From positions 1 through 22,747 of the forward strand of contig UQYA01000024.1 of the NCBI GenBank assembly GCA_900545165.1: a DNA stretch of 22,747 nucleotides. Direction: 5' to 3'. Under the pieces are notes generated by a model. The model made no database searches. It was not told the origin of the DNA and saw only the letters and a list, made by a program, of their open reading frames with translations. Position 1 is the stretch's first letter. The number at the start of each line of letters is the position of its first letter. Of the stretch, positions 1 through 7,957 are shown piece after piece. Made by a program: the position numbers and the translations under genes. Source of the DNA: an uncultured Collinsella sp. Lineage in GTDB: Bacteria; Actinomycetota; Coriobacteriia; Coriobacteriales; Coriobacteriaceae.

Positions 1-515
1 ACATGCTTCTGTACCTGGCCATGCTCGTCATCGCCACGCTTGGGCCCATGGGCCCGATGAACTCCTTCTACGGCGCCACGAGCCGCATCATGCTCGCCAT
101 GGGTCGTAAAGGCCAGCTGCCCGAGAAATTCGCCGAGGTCGACCCCAAATCCGGCGCTCCTAAGCTCGCCTGCGTCGTCCTGGGCGTCATCACCGTCATC
201 GGTCCGTTCCTGGGCAAGAACATGCTCATTCCTCTGACCAACGTGTCGGCTCTCGCCTTCATCTTCTCCTGCGGCATGGTCGCCCTCGCTTGCCTGCGCA
301 TGCGCTTCACCGAGCCCGACCTGCCTCGTCCCTACGAGGTGCCCGGCGGCAAGTTTGGCATCGGCCTCGCTATCGCTGCCTGCGCCATCATCATCGGCCT
401 GCTCGTGATCCCGTTCTCTCCCGCCTCCCTCAACATGGTGGAGTGGAGCATCGTGATCGGCTGGTTGGCTATTGGCCTGGCCCTCATGGCTTTCACCAAT
501 TCCCGCAAAAAGTAA
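1..515 (+). CDS. APC-family amino acid permease, C-terminal part (partial at window edge)
   Basis: This is the C-terminal part of an inner-membrane amino acid/polyamine/organocation (APC) permease; the reading frame is open at the left edge, so the N-terminal helices lie outside the window. The visible ~170 residues hold the family's conserved cytoplasmic stretch after an N-S-F-Y-G-A-T-S-R helix, with M-A-M-G-R-K-G-Q-L-P followed by D-P-K-S-G-A-P. Four further hydrophobic segments come next, ending in a short basic tail (NSRKK). The M at position 3 is internal and not a believable start: there is no Shine-Dalgarno sequence and the family is normally 430-500 residues. The amidohydrolase gene follows after 131 nt in the same direction, so the permease may import that enzyme's substrate (inference). 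Substrate cannot be told from this part. Confidence 0.85.
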   Translation, partial: MLLYLAMLVIATLGPMGPMNSFYGATSRIMLAMGRKGQLPEKFAEVDPKSGAPKLACVVLGVITVIGPFLGKNMLIPLTNVSALAFIFSCGMVALACLRMRFTEPDLPRPYEVPGGKFGIGLAIAACAIIIGLLVIPFSPASLNMVEWSIVIGWLAIGLALMAFTNSRKK

Positions 516-521
516 CGCCGA

Positions 522-573
522 GCCGGGGCGGATCGGGTGCGCGGAATCCTCTCTCCCGCGCACCGAACCCGGC
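522..573 (+). other. two-tier hairpin downstream of the permease
   Basis: GGTGCGCGG (536-544) pairs perfectly with CCGCGCACC (556-564), and an outer GCCGGG (522-527) can pair with CCCGGC (568-573). No T-tract follows, so this is not a typical intrinsic terminator. It may be a processing or mRNA-stability structure at the 3' end of the permease message, or it may lower read-through into the amidohydrolase gene. Confidence 0.45.
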
Positions 574-624
574 ACCACTTGGGTAGCTTTGTGAGGCCTT
601 AACCCAACACGGCCTCGCCCACTA

Positions 625-642
625 TATGGATCCATAAGGAGG
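625..642 (+). promoter_or_regulatory. 12-bp palindrome abutting the Shine-Dalgarno site of the amidohydrolase gene
   Basis: TATGGATCCATA (625-636) is a perfect palindrome whose last base is the first base of the strong Shine-Dalgarno sequence AAGGAGG (636-642), which sits 4 nt before the ATG at 647. The palindrome could be an operator half-site pair, a small hairpin affecting ribosome access, or chance. Confidence 0.35.
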
Positions 643-646
643 AACC

Positions 647-1924
647 ATGTCCACTAAGTATGCAATCGTTGGCGGCAAGCTCATCGACGGTACCGGTGCC
701 GAGCCGGTCGAGAACTCCCTCGTTCTCGTCGACGACAACGGCAAGGTCGAGTACGCCGGCGCCATGCAGGACCTTCCCGAGGGCGTTGAGGTCATCGACG
801 CCGCCGGCAAGACCGTCCTTCCCGGCCTGATCGACACCCACCTGCACTTCTCGGGCAACTTGACCGACGATGACACCGACTGGGTCATGCAGCCGCTCCT
901 CGAGAAGCAGGCCGTCGCCGTCAAGCAGGCCTACGACTGCCTCACCCACGGCCTCACCACCGTCTGCGAGATCGGCCGCTTTGGTATCCAGATCCGTGAC
1001 TGCATCGACAAGGGCGTCTTCAAGGGCCCGCGCGTTCTGGCCACCGGCCTTGGCTTCTGCCGCGTTGCCGGCCACGGCGACTCCCACCACTGCAGCCAGG
1101 AGCTCAACAAGGAATCGCACCCCTGGGGCGATCAGGTCGACGGTCCTTGGGATCTGCGCAAGGCCGTCCGTCGTCGCCTGCGTGAGAACCCCGATGCCAT
1201 CAAGATCTGGGCTACCGGTGGCGGCATCTGGCGCTGGGACTCCGGCCGCGACCAGCACTACTGCTCCGAGGAGATTCAGGCCGTGGTTGAAGAGGCCAAG
1301 ATGGTCGGCATCCCCGTGTGGAGCCACTGCTACAACAACCACGCCGCTGCCTACGATTCCGTTCGCTTTGGCTGCGAGCAGCTGATTCACGGCTTCGATA
1401 TCGATGAGCGCACCATGGACCTCATGGCCGAGCAGGGCACCTTCTTCACCCCGACGATCGCCTTCCTGCCCACCTGGTACGCCACCTATCCGCCCGTCTA
1501 CGTCCCCGAGCTGCACGACAAGTACGAGGGCACCCTGGTCGAGAAGGAGCTGCAGCGCAACTACGACTGCCTGCGCGAGGCTAAGAAGCGCGGCGTCGTC
1601 ATGACGATCGGCTCCGACTCCTTCTCCTTCGTCACCCCGTACGGCACCTGCTCCATCGAGGAGATGTACGAGTTCGTCGACAAGATCGGCTTCACCCCGG
1701 TCGAGACCATCACCTGTGCAACCCTCAACGGTGCCAAGATGTGCCACATCGAGGACGAGACCGGTTCCATCGAGGCCGGCAAGTGCGCCGACCTGCTGGT
1801 CGTCAACGGTGACGTCGCTGCCGACATCCACGTGCTCAACACTGACAACATGGACGTCATCATGAAGGACGGCTGGATTGTCGAGGCCGGCACCTTCGGC
1901 GAGGCAAACAAGTACAGCGCCTAA
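647..1924 (+). CDS. metal-dependent amidohydrolase (imidazolonepropionase/prolidase-like)
   Basis: A cytoplasmic 425-residue enzyme of the amidohydrolase superfamily, which hydrolyses C-N bonds of cyclic amides or dipeptide-like substrates at a metal centre. It has the N-terminal beta-sandwich strand (AIVGGKLIDGTG), then the metal-binding D-T-H-L-H with His65 and His67, a probable carboxylated bridging Lys186 in A-I-K-I-W-A-T-G-G, His227 in W-S-H-C-Y, His248 in L-I-H-G-F, and the catalytic Asp324 in I-G-S-D-S-F. The C-terminal strands (GSIEAGKCADLLVVNGD) return to the sandwich domain, so the protein looks complete. This residue set suggests a binuclear site. The start is fixed by AAGGAGG 4 nt upstream of ATG. 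It probably works with the upstream permease on an imported amino acid derivative or peptide, but the substrate is unknown. There is no signal peptide. Confidence 0.88.
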   Translation: MSTKYAIVGGKLIDGTGAEPVENSLVLVDDNGKVEYAGAMQDLPEGVEVIDAAGKTVLPGLIDTHLHFSGNLTDDDTDWVMQPLLEKQAVAVKQAYDCLTHGLTTVCEIGRFGIQIRDCIDKGVFKGPRVLATGLGFCRVAGHGDSHHCSQELNKESHPWGDQVDGPWDLRKAVRRRLRENPDAIKIWATGGGIWRWDSGRDQHYCSEEIQAVVEEAKMVGIPVWSHCYNNHAAAYDSVRFGCEQLIHGFDIDERTMDLMAEQGTFFTPTIAFLPTWYATYPPVYVPELHDKYEGTLVEKELQRNYDCLREAKKRGVVMTIGSDSFSFVTPYGTCSIEEMYEFVDKIGFTPVETITCATLNGAKMCHIEDETGSIEAGKCADLLVVNGDVAADIHVLNTDNMDVIMKDGWIVEAGTFGEANKYSA

Positions 1925-1982
1925 GCTACCGTTCATCGATGGCTTGATGTAAAACACAGTATTTGATTGCATAATGCAATGG

Positions 1983-2009
1983 AGAGGGTCGCTTGCGGCC
2001 CTCTTTATT
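1983..2009 (+). terminator. intrinsic terminator-like hairpin between the amidohydrolase and the LytS-like kinase
   Basis: GAGGGTCG (1984-1991) pairs with CGGCCCTC (1996-2003), with one G-T wobble, around a CTTG loop, followed by TTTATT. It lies 60 nt after the amidohydrolase stop codon and 28 nt before the kinase Shine-Dalgarno site. It probably ends the upstream message, but it also sits downstream of a CATAAT (1970-1975) that resembles a -10 box, so a leader or attenuator role for the kinase gene is possible. Confidence 0.6.
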
Positions 2010-2042
2010 GCTATGGGGTGCGTCAGTAAGAAGGAGATGACG

Positions 2043-3428
2043 GTGGATCTCAATAGGCTGATTCTAGGCAAGAGCTACAACTCTACCAAGGTCTTTCGTA
2101 CCGCTCAGCATGTGGTTCAAGCCATCTTGCTCGGTATTGTCGTCCCGCTGCTTATCCTGCTGCTCATCTGGGATCTAACCGATAATCCCAATCCCGTTCC
2201 GGCCGTTGTCGTCATTGCCGGCTTGGTCATGCTGTGCTTCTTCTTCTCGTACGTCTTTGTCGTTCCCGACGACCTCACATCGAGCGCAACCGACCGCACG
2301 CTCGCCATCGCTTCAAAAATATTCGCCTATACGTCGCGCGGCCTTACGCCCGAAGCTGCCTTGGGCGCCTCTAAGATCATCCTGTCTGAAACTATCGCCT
2401 CTGCCATCTGCTTTACCGACGGCAAGCAGGTGTTGGCGAGCTGGGGCGAGGACTCGGCAAAATGCCCCGCGGGCACCCCGGTGGTACTGCGGACTACGCT
2501 CAACGTGATCAACAGCGGCGAGCAAAGCGCGTTCTCGCGCGATGCCTCGACCGAGACGGGTGGCTACTTTCCGCGCCTGCGCGCCGGTATTGTCGCACCG
2601 CTTACCGTGCGCGGGCATTGCGTGGGCACGCTCGAGCTGTATTATCCCCGTCTGAGCAGCATCGATATGCGCCAGACGGCGCTTGCCTCGGGCTTTGCCG
2701 ACCTCATTTCCACGCAACTTGCGAGCTTTGAGCTCGAGCGCCAGGACGAGCTTACGGCCCGCGTGGAGCTGCGCGCCTTGCAATCGCAGGTCGATCCTCA
2801 TTTTCTGTTTAACACCATCAGCACCATCGTGTCGCTCGTACGTACCGAGCCGGACAAGGCCAGGTCGCTGCTGATTGACTTTTCCAATTACTACCGTCAG
2901 ACGCTTTCTGATTCCGATACCCTCACAACGCTCGAGCACGAGGTGGAACAGGGCACTCGCTATATCAATCTTATGCAGGCTCGTTATGGCGACGGCCGTC
3001 TGCGCGTCTCGGTCGATATCGACTTTGAGGTGCGCGATTGCATGGTGCCGCCGTTTATCTTGCAGCCGTTGCTCGAAAACTGCATCAAGCACGCGCAGCG
3101 CGAGACCGAGCCGCTTTCTATTCATGTTAGGGCTTTCGAGACCGATGACGGTTTGGAGATCATCGTCGAGGACGATGGCATCGGTATGAGCGAAGAGGTC
3201 TGCGCACATCTGTTTGAGCAACATCGCCTGGAGGAGCCCGAGAGCATTACCGCCGACGGCTCCGTCAAGCGAGGTTGCGGCCTGGCGCTCTTCAACGTGC
3301 TTCAGCGCATCCATTTCTTTTACGGAGAAGATTCTGGCATGCGCGTGAAGTCCCAGGAGGGCGTGGGAACGCAGGTCATCGTTGAGTTGAACGGCGAGCC
3401 GCATGAGCCGGCGCCGCTAACGGTGTAG
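2043..3428 (+). CDS. LytS-like sensor histidine kinase (system 1)
   Basis: A membrane sensor kinase of the LytS/YehU type, expected to phosphorylate the LytTR regulator encoded just downstream. From the chosen start it has 461 residues. Two membrane helices (about 24-44 and 52-73) are followed by a GAF-like sensing domain (about 95-230). The His_kinase (PF06580-type) H-box has His253 in D-P-H-F-L-F-N. The ATPase domain carries Asn346 in L-L-E-N-C-I-K-H, E-D-D-G-I-G-M and G-C-G-L-A-L-F-N. It lacks the 5-6 helix 5TM-5TMR_LYT sensor of classical LytS. GTG 2043 is preferred because AAGGAG (2031-2036) lies exactly 6 nt before it; ATG 2037 touches that site, and ATG 1974 would put the terminator-like hairpin inside the gene. 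The signal is unknown. It is a paralogue of the kinase at 7954. Confidence 0.9.
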   Translation: MDLNRLILGKSYNSTKVFRTAQHVVQAILLGIVVPLLILLLIWDLTDNPNPVPAVVVIAGLVMLCFFFSYVFVVPDDLTSSATDRTLAIASKIFAYTSRGLTPEAALGASKIILSETIASAICFTDGKQVLASWGEDSAKCPAGTPVVLRTTLNVINSGEQSAFSRDASTETGGYFPRLRAGIVAPLTVRGHCVGTLELYYPRLSSIDMRQTALASGFADLISTQLASFELERQDELTARVELRALQSQVDPHFLFNTISTIVSLVRTEPDKARSLLIDFSNYYRQTLSDSDTLTTLEHEVEQGTRYINLMQARYGDGRLRVSVDIDFEVRDCMVPPFILQPLLENCIKHAQRETEPLSIHVRAFETDDGLEIIVEDDGIGMSEEVCAHLFEQHRLEEPESITADGSVKRGCGLALFNVLQRIHFFYGEDSGMRVKSQEGVGTQVIVELNGEPHEPAPLTV

Positions 3429-3466
3429 CACGCGGTTGGATTGAGAGAAAAAGAGGGGAAGCGCAT

Positions 3467-4201
3467 ATGTCCGAAGGCTGGAACATCCTGGTGGTTGATG
3501 ACGAGCCTCCCATTAGGGCTGAGCTACGCTATCTGTTGGAAAAGGATACGCGTGTGGGTCAGATTGCCGAGGCGGGCAATGTCACCGAAGCCGTGGAGTC
3601 GATTCTGTCGAACAAGCCCGACGTGCTGTTTTTAGACATTACCATGCCCGGTCGCTCGGGAATTGAGCTTGCCGAGACGCTGCAGAACCTAAAGACGCCG
3701 CCGGTCGTGGTGTTTGTGACGGCATTTGCCGAGTATGCGGCCGATGCCTATAACCTCGATGCTGTCGATTACATCGTCAAGCCGGTCGAGGATGCCCGCT
3801 TGTCAAAGGCACTCGACAAGATCGAGACTGCCCTGGGCGCTCGCCGTGTCGTCCATGCTCCGCGCCAGCCTTTGCGCCTGACGGTGGATCGCGGGGGCAA
3901 AAAGGTGTTCATTCCCGTGGCGGATGTCTGCTACTTTGAGGCGCGCGCCGATTTTTGCAACGCCGTCTGCGCCGAGGGAACATACCTGACCAATGAGTCG
4001 ATTTCCTCGCTCGAGCGGCGCCTGGCCTCCGAGGGCTTTATCCGTGTCCACCGCAGTTATCTGGTCAATTTGGAAGACGTGCATAATGTCGAGATCGGTT
4101 CCACGGGTCTTATGGAGCTCAGGCTCGATCGCGTAACCTCGACGGTGCCTGTGTCCCGCCGTCGCGCTGCCGAGGTCAAATCGCACTTGGGGCTTGCGTA
4201 G
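3467..4201 (+). CDS. LytTR-family response regulator (system 1)
   Basis: A 244-residue cytoplasmic response regulator of the LytR/AlgR class. The receiver domain (about 5-120) has the acidic pair Asp11/Asp12, phosphoacceptor Asp57 in L-F-L-D-I-T-M-P, Thr85, and Lys105 in V-K-P. The C-terminal LytTR DNA-binding domain (about 138-240) has the typical F-I-R-V-H-R-S-Y-L-V-N core and ends in P-V-S-R-R-R. The start ATG is preceded by a purine-rich GAGGGGAAG. The gene begins 38 nt after the kinase stop with no terminator between, so the two form an operon and a cognate pair. Target promoters are not evident; LytTR proteins bind pairs of direct repeats, and I could not assign any here. Confidence 0.93.
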   Translation: MSEGWNILVVDDEPPIRAELRYLLEKDTRVGQIAEAGNVTEAVESILSNKPDVLFLDITMPGRSGIELAETLQNLKTPPVVVFVTAFAEYAADAYNLDAVDYIVKPVEDARLSKALDKIETALGARRVVHAPRQPLRLTVDRGGKKVFIPVADVCYFEARADFCNAVCAEGTYLTNESISSLERRLASEGFIRVHRSYLVNLEDVHNVEIGSTGLMELRLDRVTSTVPVSRRRAAEVKSHLGLA

Positions 4202-4234
4202 GCAGTCTGCATATCATCGTTTACCGCCGCAGGT

Positions 4235-4261
4235 TTGGCATGACCGTGCGGTGGGCATAAT
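4235..4261 (+). promoter_or_regulatory. candidate sigma-70-type promoter for the phospholipase-like gene
   Basis: TTGGCA (4235-4240, five of six consensus bases) is followed after 15 nt by CATAAT (4256-4261), which is preceded by GGG. The spacer is short. An imperfect 8-bp stem (4224-4231 with 4247-4254) overlaps it. The ATG lies 33 nt downstream of the -10 box. Confidence 0.35.
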
Positions 4262-4293
4262 GGGTGACATCGAATGAAATCGAAAGGATCATT

Positions 4294-5238
4294 ATGCCCG
4301 CGCTCATTACGCATCATCTGTTTGGCGAGGAAAGCATCGACCGTCTTCCGCAGGGCGTTATCACGTCCGACGAGGAGCGCATCGCCTTTATCCTGGGAAA
4401 CCAAGGTCCCGACCCGTTTTTCTTCCACATGCTCACGCCGCGCATCTCCGACTGCACGCTGCTTGCTCAGGTTATGCACCGCTCGCGCATGTCGCGCCAG
4501 TTCTCGTGCCTGCGCGACGGCGTGTCGCACCTGCAGCCGCGCGATGCCAACCTGGGTCGCGCCTTTGCGCTGGGCCTGCTGTCGCACTATGTGCTCGACC
4601 GCAATGCCCACCCCTTTGTCTACGAGCAGCAGTTTGGCATTGTTGAGTCCGACCCCGAGCTCGAGGCTTCGGGCAGTCAAGTTCACGCCGTGCTCGAAAG
4701 CGACCTGGACGTGCTGATGCTGCAGCTTAAACGTGACGGGGCCACGGTCGAGGATTATCCGCCGGCGGGCGAGATCGTCACCACCGACCGCATCAATCGC
4801 GTGGCCGGTGTGCTGATGAGCTACGTCGCCGGGCGCGTGTACGGTATCGACATCCCGGCGGGGGAGTACGCCGGCGCTGTAGCCGACATGCAGCTGCTCT
4901 ACCGCACTATCGAGCCGGCCGGTTCGGCCAAGACGCGCGCGATTGCCCTGCTCGAGGGCTTGGTGCACGATTATTCGCTGCTCGACGGCCTTGCGCACCG
5001 TGTGACGACCGAGCTGCCCGAGCGTACCGGCAACCTGGGCCACTTGGCATGGAAGAACCCCTTTACTGACGAGGTCTCGAACGAGAGTTTCCCCGAGGTC
5101 TTTGACCGCGCGCTGGTCGATTACGAGTGCATGGTCGCCCGCTTTATCGAGACCGGCGACATGGAGGCCGTGACCGGCCATATCAACTACAGCGGCCGCG
5201 TACTCGACGCCGACGAGGAGTTCGACCGCGAGGAGTAG
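4294..5238 (+). CDS. zinc-dependent phospholipase C-like protein
   Basis: A 314-residue protein resembling the zinc-dependent phospholipase C/S1-P1 nuclease fold (PF00882-like). Candidate metal ligands are His7 and His8 in I-T-H-H-L-F-G, Asp40 in G-N-Q-G-P-D-P, His98, Asp102 and His106 in S-H-Y-V-L-D-R-N-A-H-P-F, and a later His131 with Glu135. The family hydrolyses phosphate esters such as phospholipid head groups, but the true substrate of these intracellular bacterial members is unknown. There is no signal peptide or membrane helix, unlike secreted clostridial or Bacillus phospholipases. ATG 4294 is chosen because AAAGGA lies 5 nt upstream; the in-frame GTG at 4264 has no such site. It is separated from the regulator gene by 92 nt holding a possible promoter. 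Confidence 0.75.
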   Translation: MPALITHHLFGEESIDRLPQGVITSDEERIAFILGNQGPDPFFFHMLTPRISDCTLLAQVMHRSRMSRQFSCLRDGVSHLQPRDANLGRAFALGLLSHYVLDRNAHPFVYEQQFGIVESDPELEASGSQVHAVLESDLDVLMLQLKRDGATVEDYPPAGEIVTTDRINRVAGVLMSYVAGRVYGIDIPAGEYAGAVADMQLLYRTIEPAGSAKTRAIALLEGLVHDYSLLDGLAHRVTTELPERTGNLGHLAWKNPFTDEVSNESFPEVFDRALVDYECMVARFIETGDMEAVTGHINYSGRVLDADEEFDREE

Positions 5239-5339
5239 GGTCCGTGTGAGCCCCTTTGCCGAATCCTTACCAGCGCTTCTGGACAATTGGGGTACGATGA
5301 ACTAACTGCATATTGGGCGAATACGAAAGGGCCCTGTCC

Positions 5340-6599
5340 ATGAAATACACCAAGCTCGAGCGTAACTGGGTTATGTACGATGTGGGCAATTCGGCCCTCG
5401 TGTTGCTCAATACCTCGGTGGTGCCCATCTACTTTAACGCCATCAATACCGGTGCTTCCTCGGCAGACCTGGTGGTCGCTTGGGGCAACGCGCAGACGAT
5501 CGCCTCGCTGGTCATTGCCATGCTCATGCCCATTCTGGGCGCGCTTGCCGATTACGCCGGCAACAAGATCAAGTTCTTCTTGGGCTTCTTCCTCACAGGT
5601 CTGGTGCTTTGCCTGGCGCAGGCTATCCCAATGTCCGCTATGGCATTTTTGACCGTGTACGTGCTGTGCACCATCGGCCTTAACTCTTCTATGACGTTCT
5701 ACGACGCCATGCTGCCCGACATTACCACCGACGAGCGCATGGACGCCGTGTCCAGCTCGGGCTATGCCTGGGGCTACATCGGCTCCACCGTGCCGTTCAT
5801 CATCTGCCTGGCGCTCATCATGGGCGGCCCCGCTCTTGGCGTCCCCACCATGCTGGCAACGCGTCTGTCGTTTATCATCACTGGTGCCTGGTGGCTCATC
5901 TTTACTCTGCCGCTCATTCGCACCTATAAGCAAAAGTACGGTCGCGAGCGCGGTCCCGAGGACACCATCGGCCACATCGTGGGCGGTGTGTTCTCCGAGG
6001 TCGGACACACCATGCGCGAGATCGCCCACAACAAGACCGTGCTGGTCTACATGATCGCGTTCTTCTTCTATATCGATGGCGTCCACACGGTCATTTCCAT
6101 GGCTACCAGCTACGGCTCGGCTTTAGGCATCGACTCGACCCAGCTGGTGCTGGCGCTGCTCGTTACGCAGTTCGTGGCCTTTCCGTCCGCCATCATCTAC
6201 GGCAAGCTCGCCGGACGCGTGGGCACGCTCAATATGATCCTGGTGGCGGTCGCCGCCTACATGGGCATTGTGCTGTTCGCCGCATTCTTCCTAAAGACCG
6301 CCTTTGAGTTCTGGGTGCTTGCCATTATGGTCGGTCTGTTCCAGGGCGGCGTGCAGGCGCTCAGCCGTAGCTACTTTGGCCGCATTATCCCTAAGGAAAA
6401 ATCCAACGAGTACTACGGCTTCTTTGACATCTTTGGTCGTTATGCAAGCGTCATGGGCACCTTCCTAGTGTCGGTCGTCACCTCACTGACCGGCAACCCG
6501 TCGCTAGGCGTCCTTTCCATTGGCGTGCTGCTGGTCGTTGGCTTTGTGCTGCTGGTCCGCCTGTCTCGCATGACTCAGGCGGCAGAGCGGGCCGCATAG
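5340..6599 (+). CDS. MFS transporter, Atg22/UMF1-like
   Basis: A 419-residue integral membrane transporter of the major facilitator superfamily. The opening K-L-E-R-N-W-V-M-Y-D-V-G-N-S-A matches the signature at the start of helix 1 in the Atg22-like (UMF1) subgroup, and roughly 11-12 hydrophobic segments run through to the C terminus. A charged cytoplasmic loop around residues 195-235 (KQKYGRERGPEDT) separates the two halves. Atg22 in yeast exports amino acids from the vacuole; the substrate of the bacterial relatives is not established. ATG 5340 is preferred over TTG 5313 because GAAAGG lies 9 nt upstream. It follows the phospholipase-like gene by 101 nt, with a possible -10 box (TACGAT, 5293-5298) between them, so it may have its own promoter. 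A strong terminator follows at 6714. Confidence 0.85.
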   Translation: MKYTKLERNWVMYDVGNSALVLLNTSVVPIYFNAINTGASSADLVVAWGNAQTIASLVIAMLMPILGALADYAGNKIKFFLGFFLTGLVLCLAQAIPMSAMAFLTVYVLCTIGLNSSMTFYDAMLPDITTDERMDAVSSSGYAWGYIGSTVPFIICLALIMGGPALGVPTMLATRLSFIITGAWWLIFTLPLIRTYKQKYGRERGPEDTIGHIVGGVFSEVGHTMREIAHNKTVLVYMIAFFFYIDGVHTVISMATSYGSALGIDSTQLVLALLVTQFVAFPSAIIYGKLAGRVGTLNMILVAVAAYMGIVLFAAFFLKTAFEFWVLAIMVGLFQGGVQALSRSYFGRIIPKEKSNEYYGFFDIFGRYASVMGTFLVSVVTSLTGNPSLGVLSIGVLLVVGFVLLVRLSRMTQAAERAA

Positions 6600-6691
6600 A
6601 AGCGAGCGGCTATTGTGCCTGTCCGCGGTACTCTTTTGGGGTTATCCGCAATAAACATTGCGACTTGCGAGCAATGATTTGCCCAAGTGGG

Positions 6692-6697
6692 TATGAT
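6692..6697 (+). promoter_or_regulatory. possible -10 box upstream of the glycosyltransferase operon
   Basis: TATGAT preceded by TGGG lies 17 nt before the terminator hairpin at 6714 and 73 nt before the ATG. No good -35 hexamer stands at the normal distance, so this is weak on its own. It is one of several GGG-TANNAT-like sites in intergenic regions of this window. Confidence 0.25.
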
Positions 6698-6713
6698 GGA
6701 ATCAGCTAGGTCG

Positions 6714-6749
6714 CGGGGCGTCGCCTGTGTTTGGCGGCGCCCCGTTTTT
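6714..6749 (+). terminator. strong intrinsic terminator upstream of the glycosyltransferase gene
   Basis: A 12-bp GC stem, C-GGGGCGTCGCC pairing with GGCGGCGCCCC-G (one G-T wobble), has a 7-nt loop and is followed by TTTTT. It most likely ends transcription from the MFS gene 114 nt upstream. Its right edge is only about 12 nt before the Shine-Dalgarno site of the glycosyltransferase gene, leaving no room for a promoter in between, so that gene must be read through the hairpin. Confidence 0.8.
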
Positions 6750-6769
6750 GTGTTGCAGGGAGGGAAGGC

Positions 6770-7957
6770 ATGAACGCCACGGTTGTGATTCCAACATACT
6801 GGGCGGGCGATGATGCCCGTGCAAACGCTCCCGGCGTCTATGACCACTCGACGAAGCTCAACGCCACCAATCCCGAGCTCGACCGCTGCCTGGCCTCGCT
6901 CGAGCAGGTGCGCGACATTCCGAGGATTATCCTTTTGGTGGTCTGTCCCATCTCGGCCACGGCTGATGTGTCGAAGCGTGTCCACGAAATCGTCGACGCG
7001 CACCCTACGCTCAAGGTCACCGTGGTTACCAACACCCAGGCATCGCGTATCGCCGACCGTGTGGCGCAGATTGCTCCCAAGGGCTCGGGCGAGTGCGTGA
7101 GTCTGCGCGGATACGGCGCCATTCGCAATATGGGGCTTGCCTGCGCTGCGGTGCTCGGCCACGATGCCGTTGTCTTTTTGGATGACGACGAGACCGTTAT
7201 CGATGCCGACTTTATGAAGCGCGCGACCTATGCACTGGGCCAGCAGACGCGTCAAGGCCTGCCGATTTTGGTTAAGAGCGGTTACTTTTACGATCGAGAC
7301 GGATCGCCGTTGGCGCCCACAGACAAGGTGGGCATTTGCCATCGTTGGTGGACCAAACGCATCGAGTTTAATCGCTGGATGAAAAAGGCGCTCTCGGGCA
7401 CCCGTATCTCTCGTTCAAACTACGTGTGCGGCGGCCTTGTGGCGCTTCATGCCCGCGCCTTTACCCGTGTGGCGTTTGACCCGTTTATCACCCGAGGCGA
7501 GGACCTAGATTACCTCTTTAACATGCGCATGTTTGGCTACGACGTGTGGTTTGACAACGAGTGGGTCGTTCGTCACCTGCCGCCCGAGTCCGAGAAGCGC
7601 TCGCCGCGCTTTATGCAGGACGTGTACCGTTGGTACTACGAGCGTGCCAAGCTGACATTTGCCGCGCACCAGCAGGAGCTCGTTCCCGTCACGGCCGCGT
7701 CACTCATGCCCTATCCGGGCCCGTGGATTTCGCGCGAGCTCGACGACCGCGTGCGCAAGACCGCCATGGTCCGCAGCATGTTTACCCGCGAGCACGAGGG
7801 ATACCTGCGCATTTGGCGTCACGGTATTGACGAAGCCAAGACCTACGCGCGCCAAAACGCCGCAAGCTACCTGCGTTTCCAGAGCTTCTGGCCCAAGATC
7901 ATGGACGGGCTCTGGCGCGACGCACAACTGACCAGTATCCTGGAGGGGACTGAATGA
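6770..7957 (+). CDS. glycosyltransferase family 2-like protein
   Basis: A 395-residue GT-A fold glycosyltransferase that should transfer a sugar from a nucleotide-sugar donor. It opens with the family strand T-V-V-I-P-T-Y, has the metal and nucleotide-binding D-D-D at Asp138-Asp140 in V-V-F-L-D-D-D-E, and a likely acceptor-side catalytic R-G-E-D-L-D (residues 242-247). No membrane helix or signal peptide is seen, so it is cytosolic or peripheral. The acceptor is unknown. The start ATG has the strong site AGGGAGGGAAGG just upstream; an in-frame GTG-type extension to 6731 would enter the terminator. The stop codon overlaps the start of the second sensor kinase (ATGA, 7954-7957), so translation of the two is probably coupled. 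That pairing suggests a role in envelope or surface glycan output controlled with this two-component system (inference). Confidence 0.82.
   Translation: MNATVVIPTYWAGDDARANAPGVYDHSTKLNATNPELDRCLASLEQVRDIPRIILLVVCPISATADVSKRVHEIVDAHPTLKVTVVTNTQASRIADRVAQIAPKGSGECVSLRGYGAIRNMGLACAAVLGHDAVVFLDDDETVIDADFMKRATYALGQQTRQGLPILVKSGYFYDRDGSPLAPTDKVGICHRWWTKRIEFNRWMKKALSGTRISRSNYVCGGLVALHARAFTRVAFDPFITRGEDLDYLFNMRMFGYDVWFDNEWVVRHLPPESEKRSPRFMQDVYRWYYERAKLTFAAHQQELVPVTAASLMPYPGPWISRELDDRVRKTAMVRSMFTREHEGYLRIWRHGIDEAKTYARQNAASYLRFQSFWPKIMDGLWRDAQLTSILEGTE

Noticed and set aside
1974..2042. N-terminal extension of the first kinase from ATG 1974
   Set aside because: It would place a terminator-like hairpin inside the gene and has no Shine-Dalgarno site, while GTG 2043 has AAGGAG at ideal spacing and removes a sequence unlike the second kinase.
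599..2071. Long open frame on the minus strand opposite the amidohydrolase gene (490 codons)
   Set aside because: The + strand gene has clear amidohydrolase motifs and a strong ribosome site. The minus frame has a low-complexity V/L/D/G composition typical of the antisense of GC-rich codons, and no motifs.
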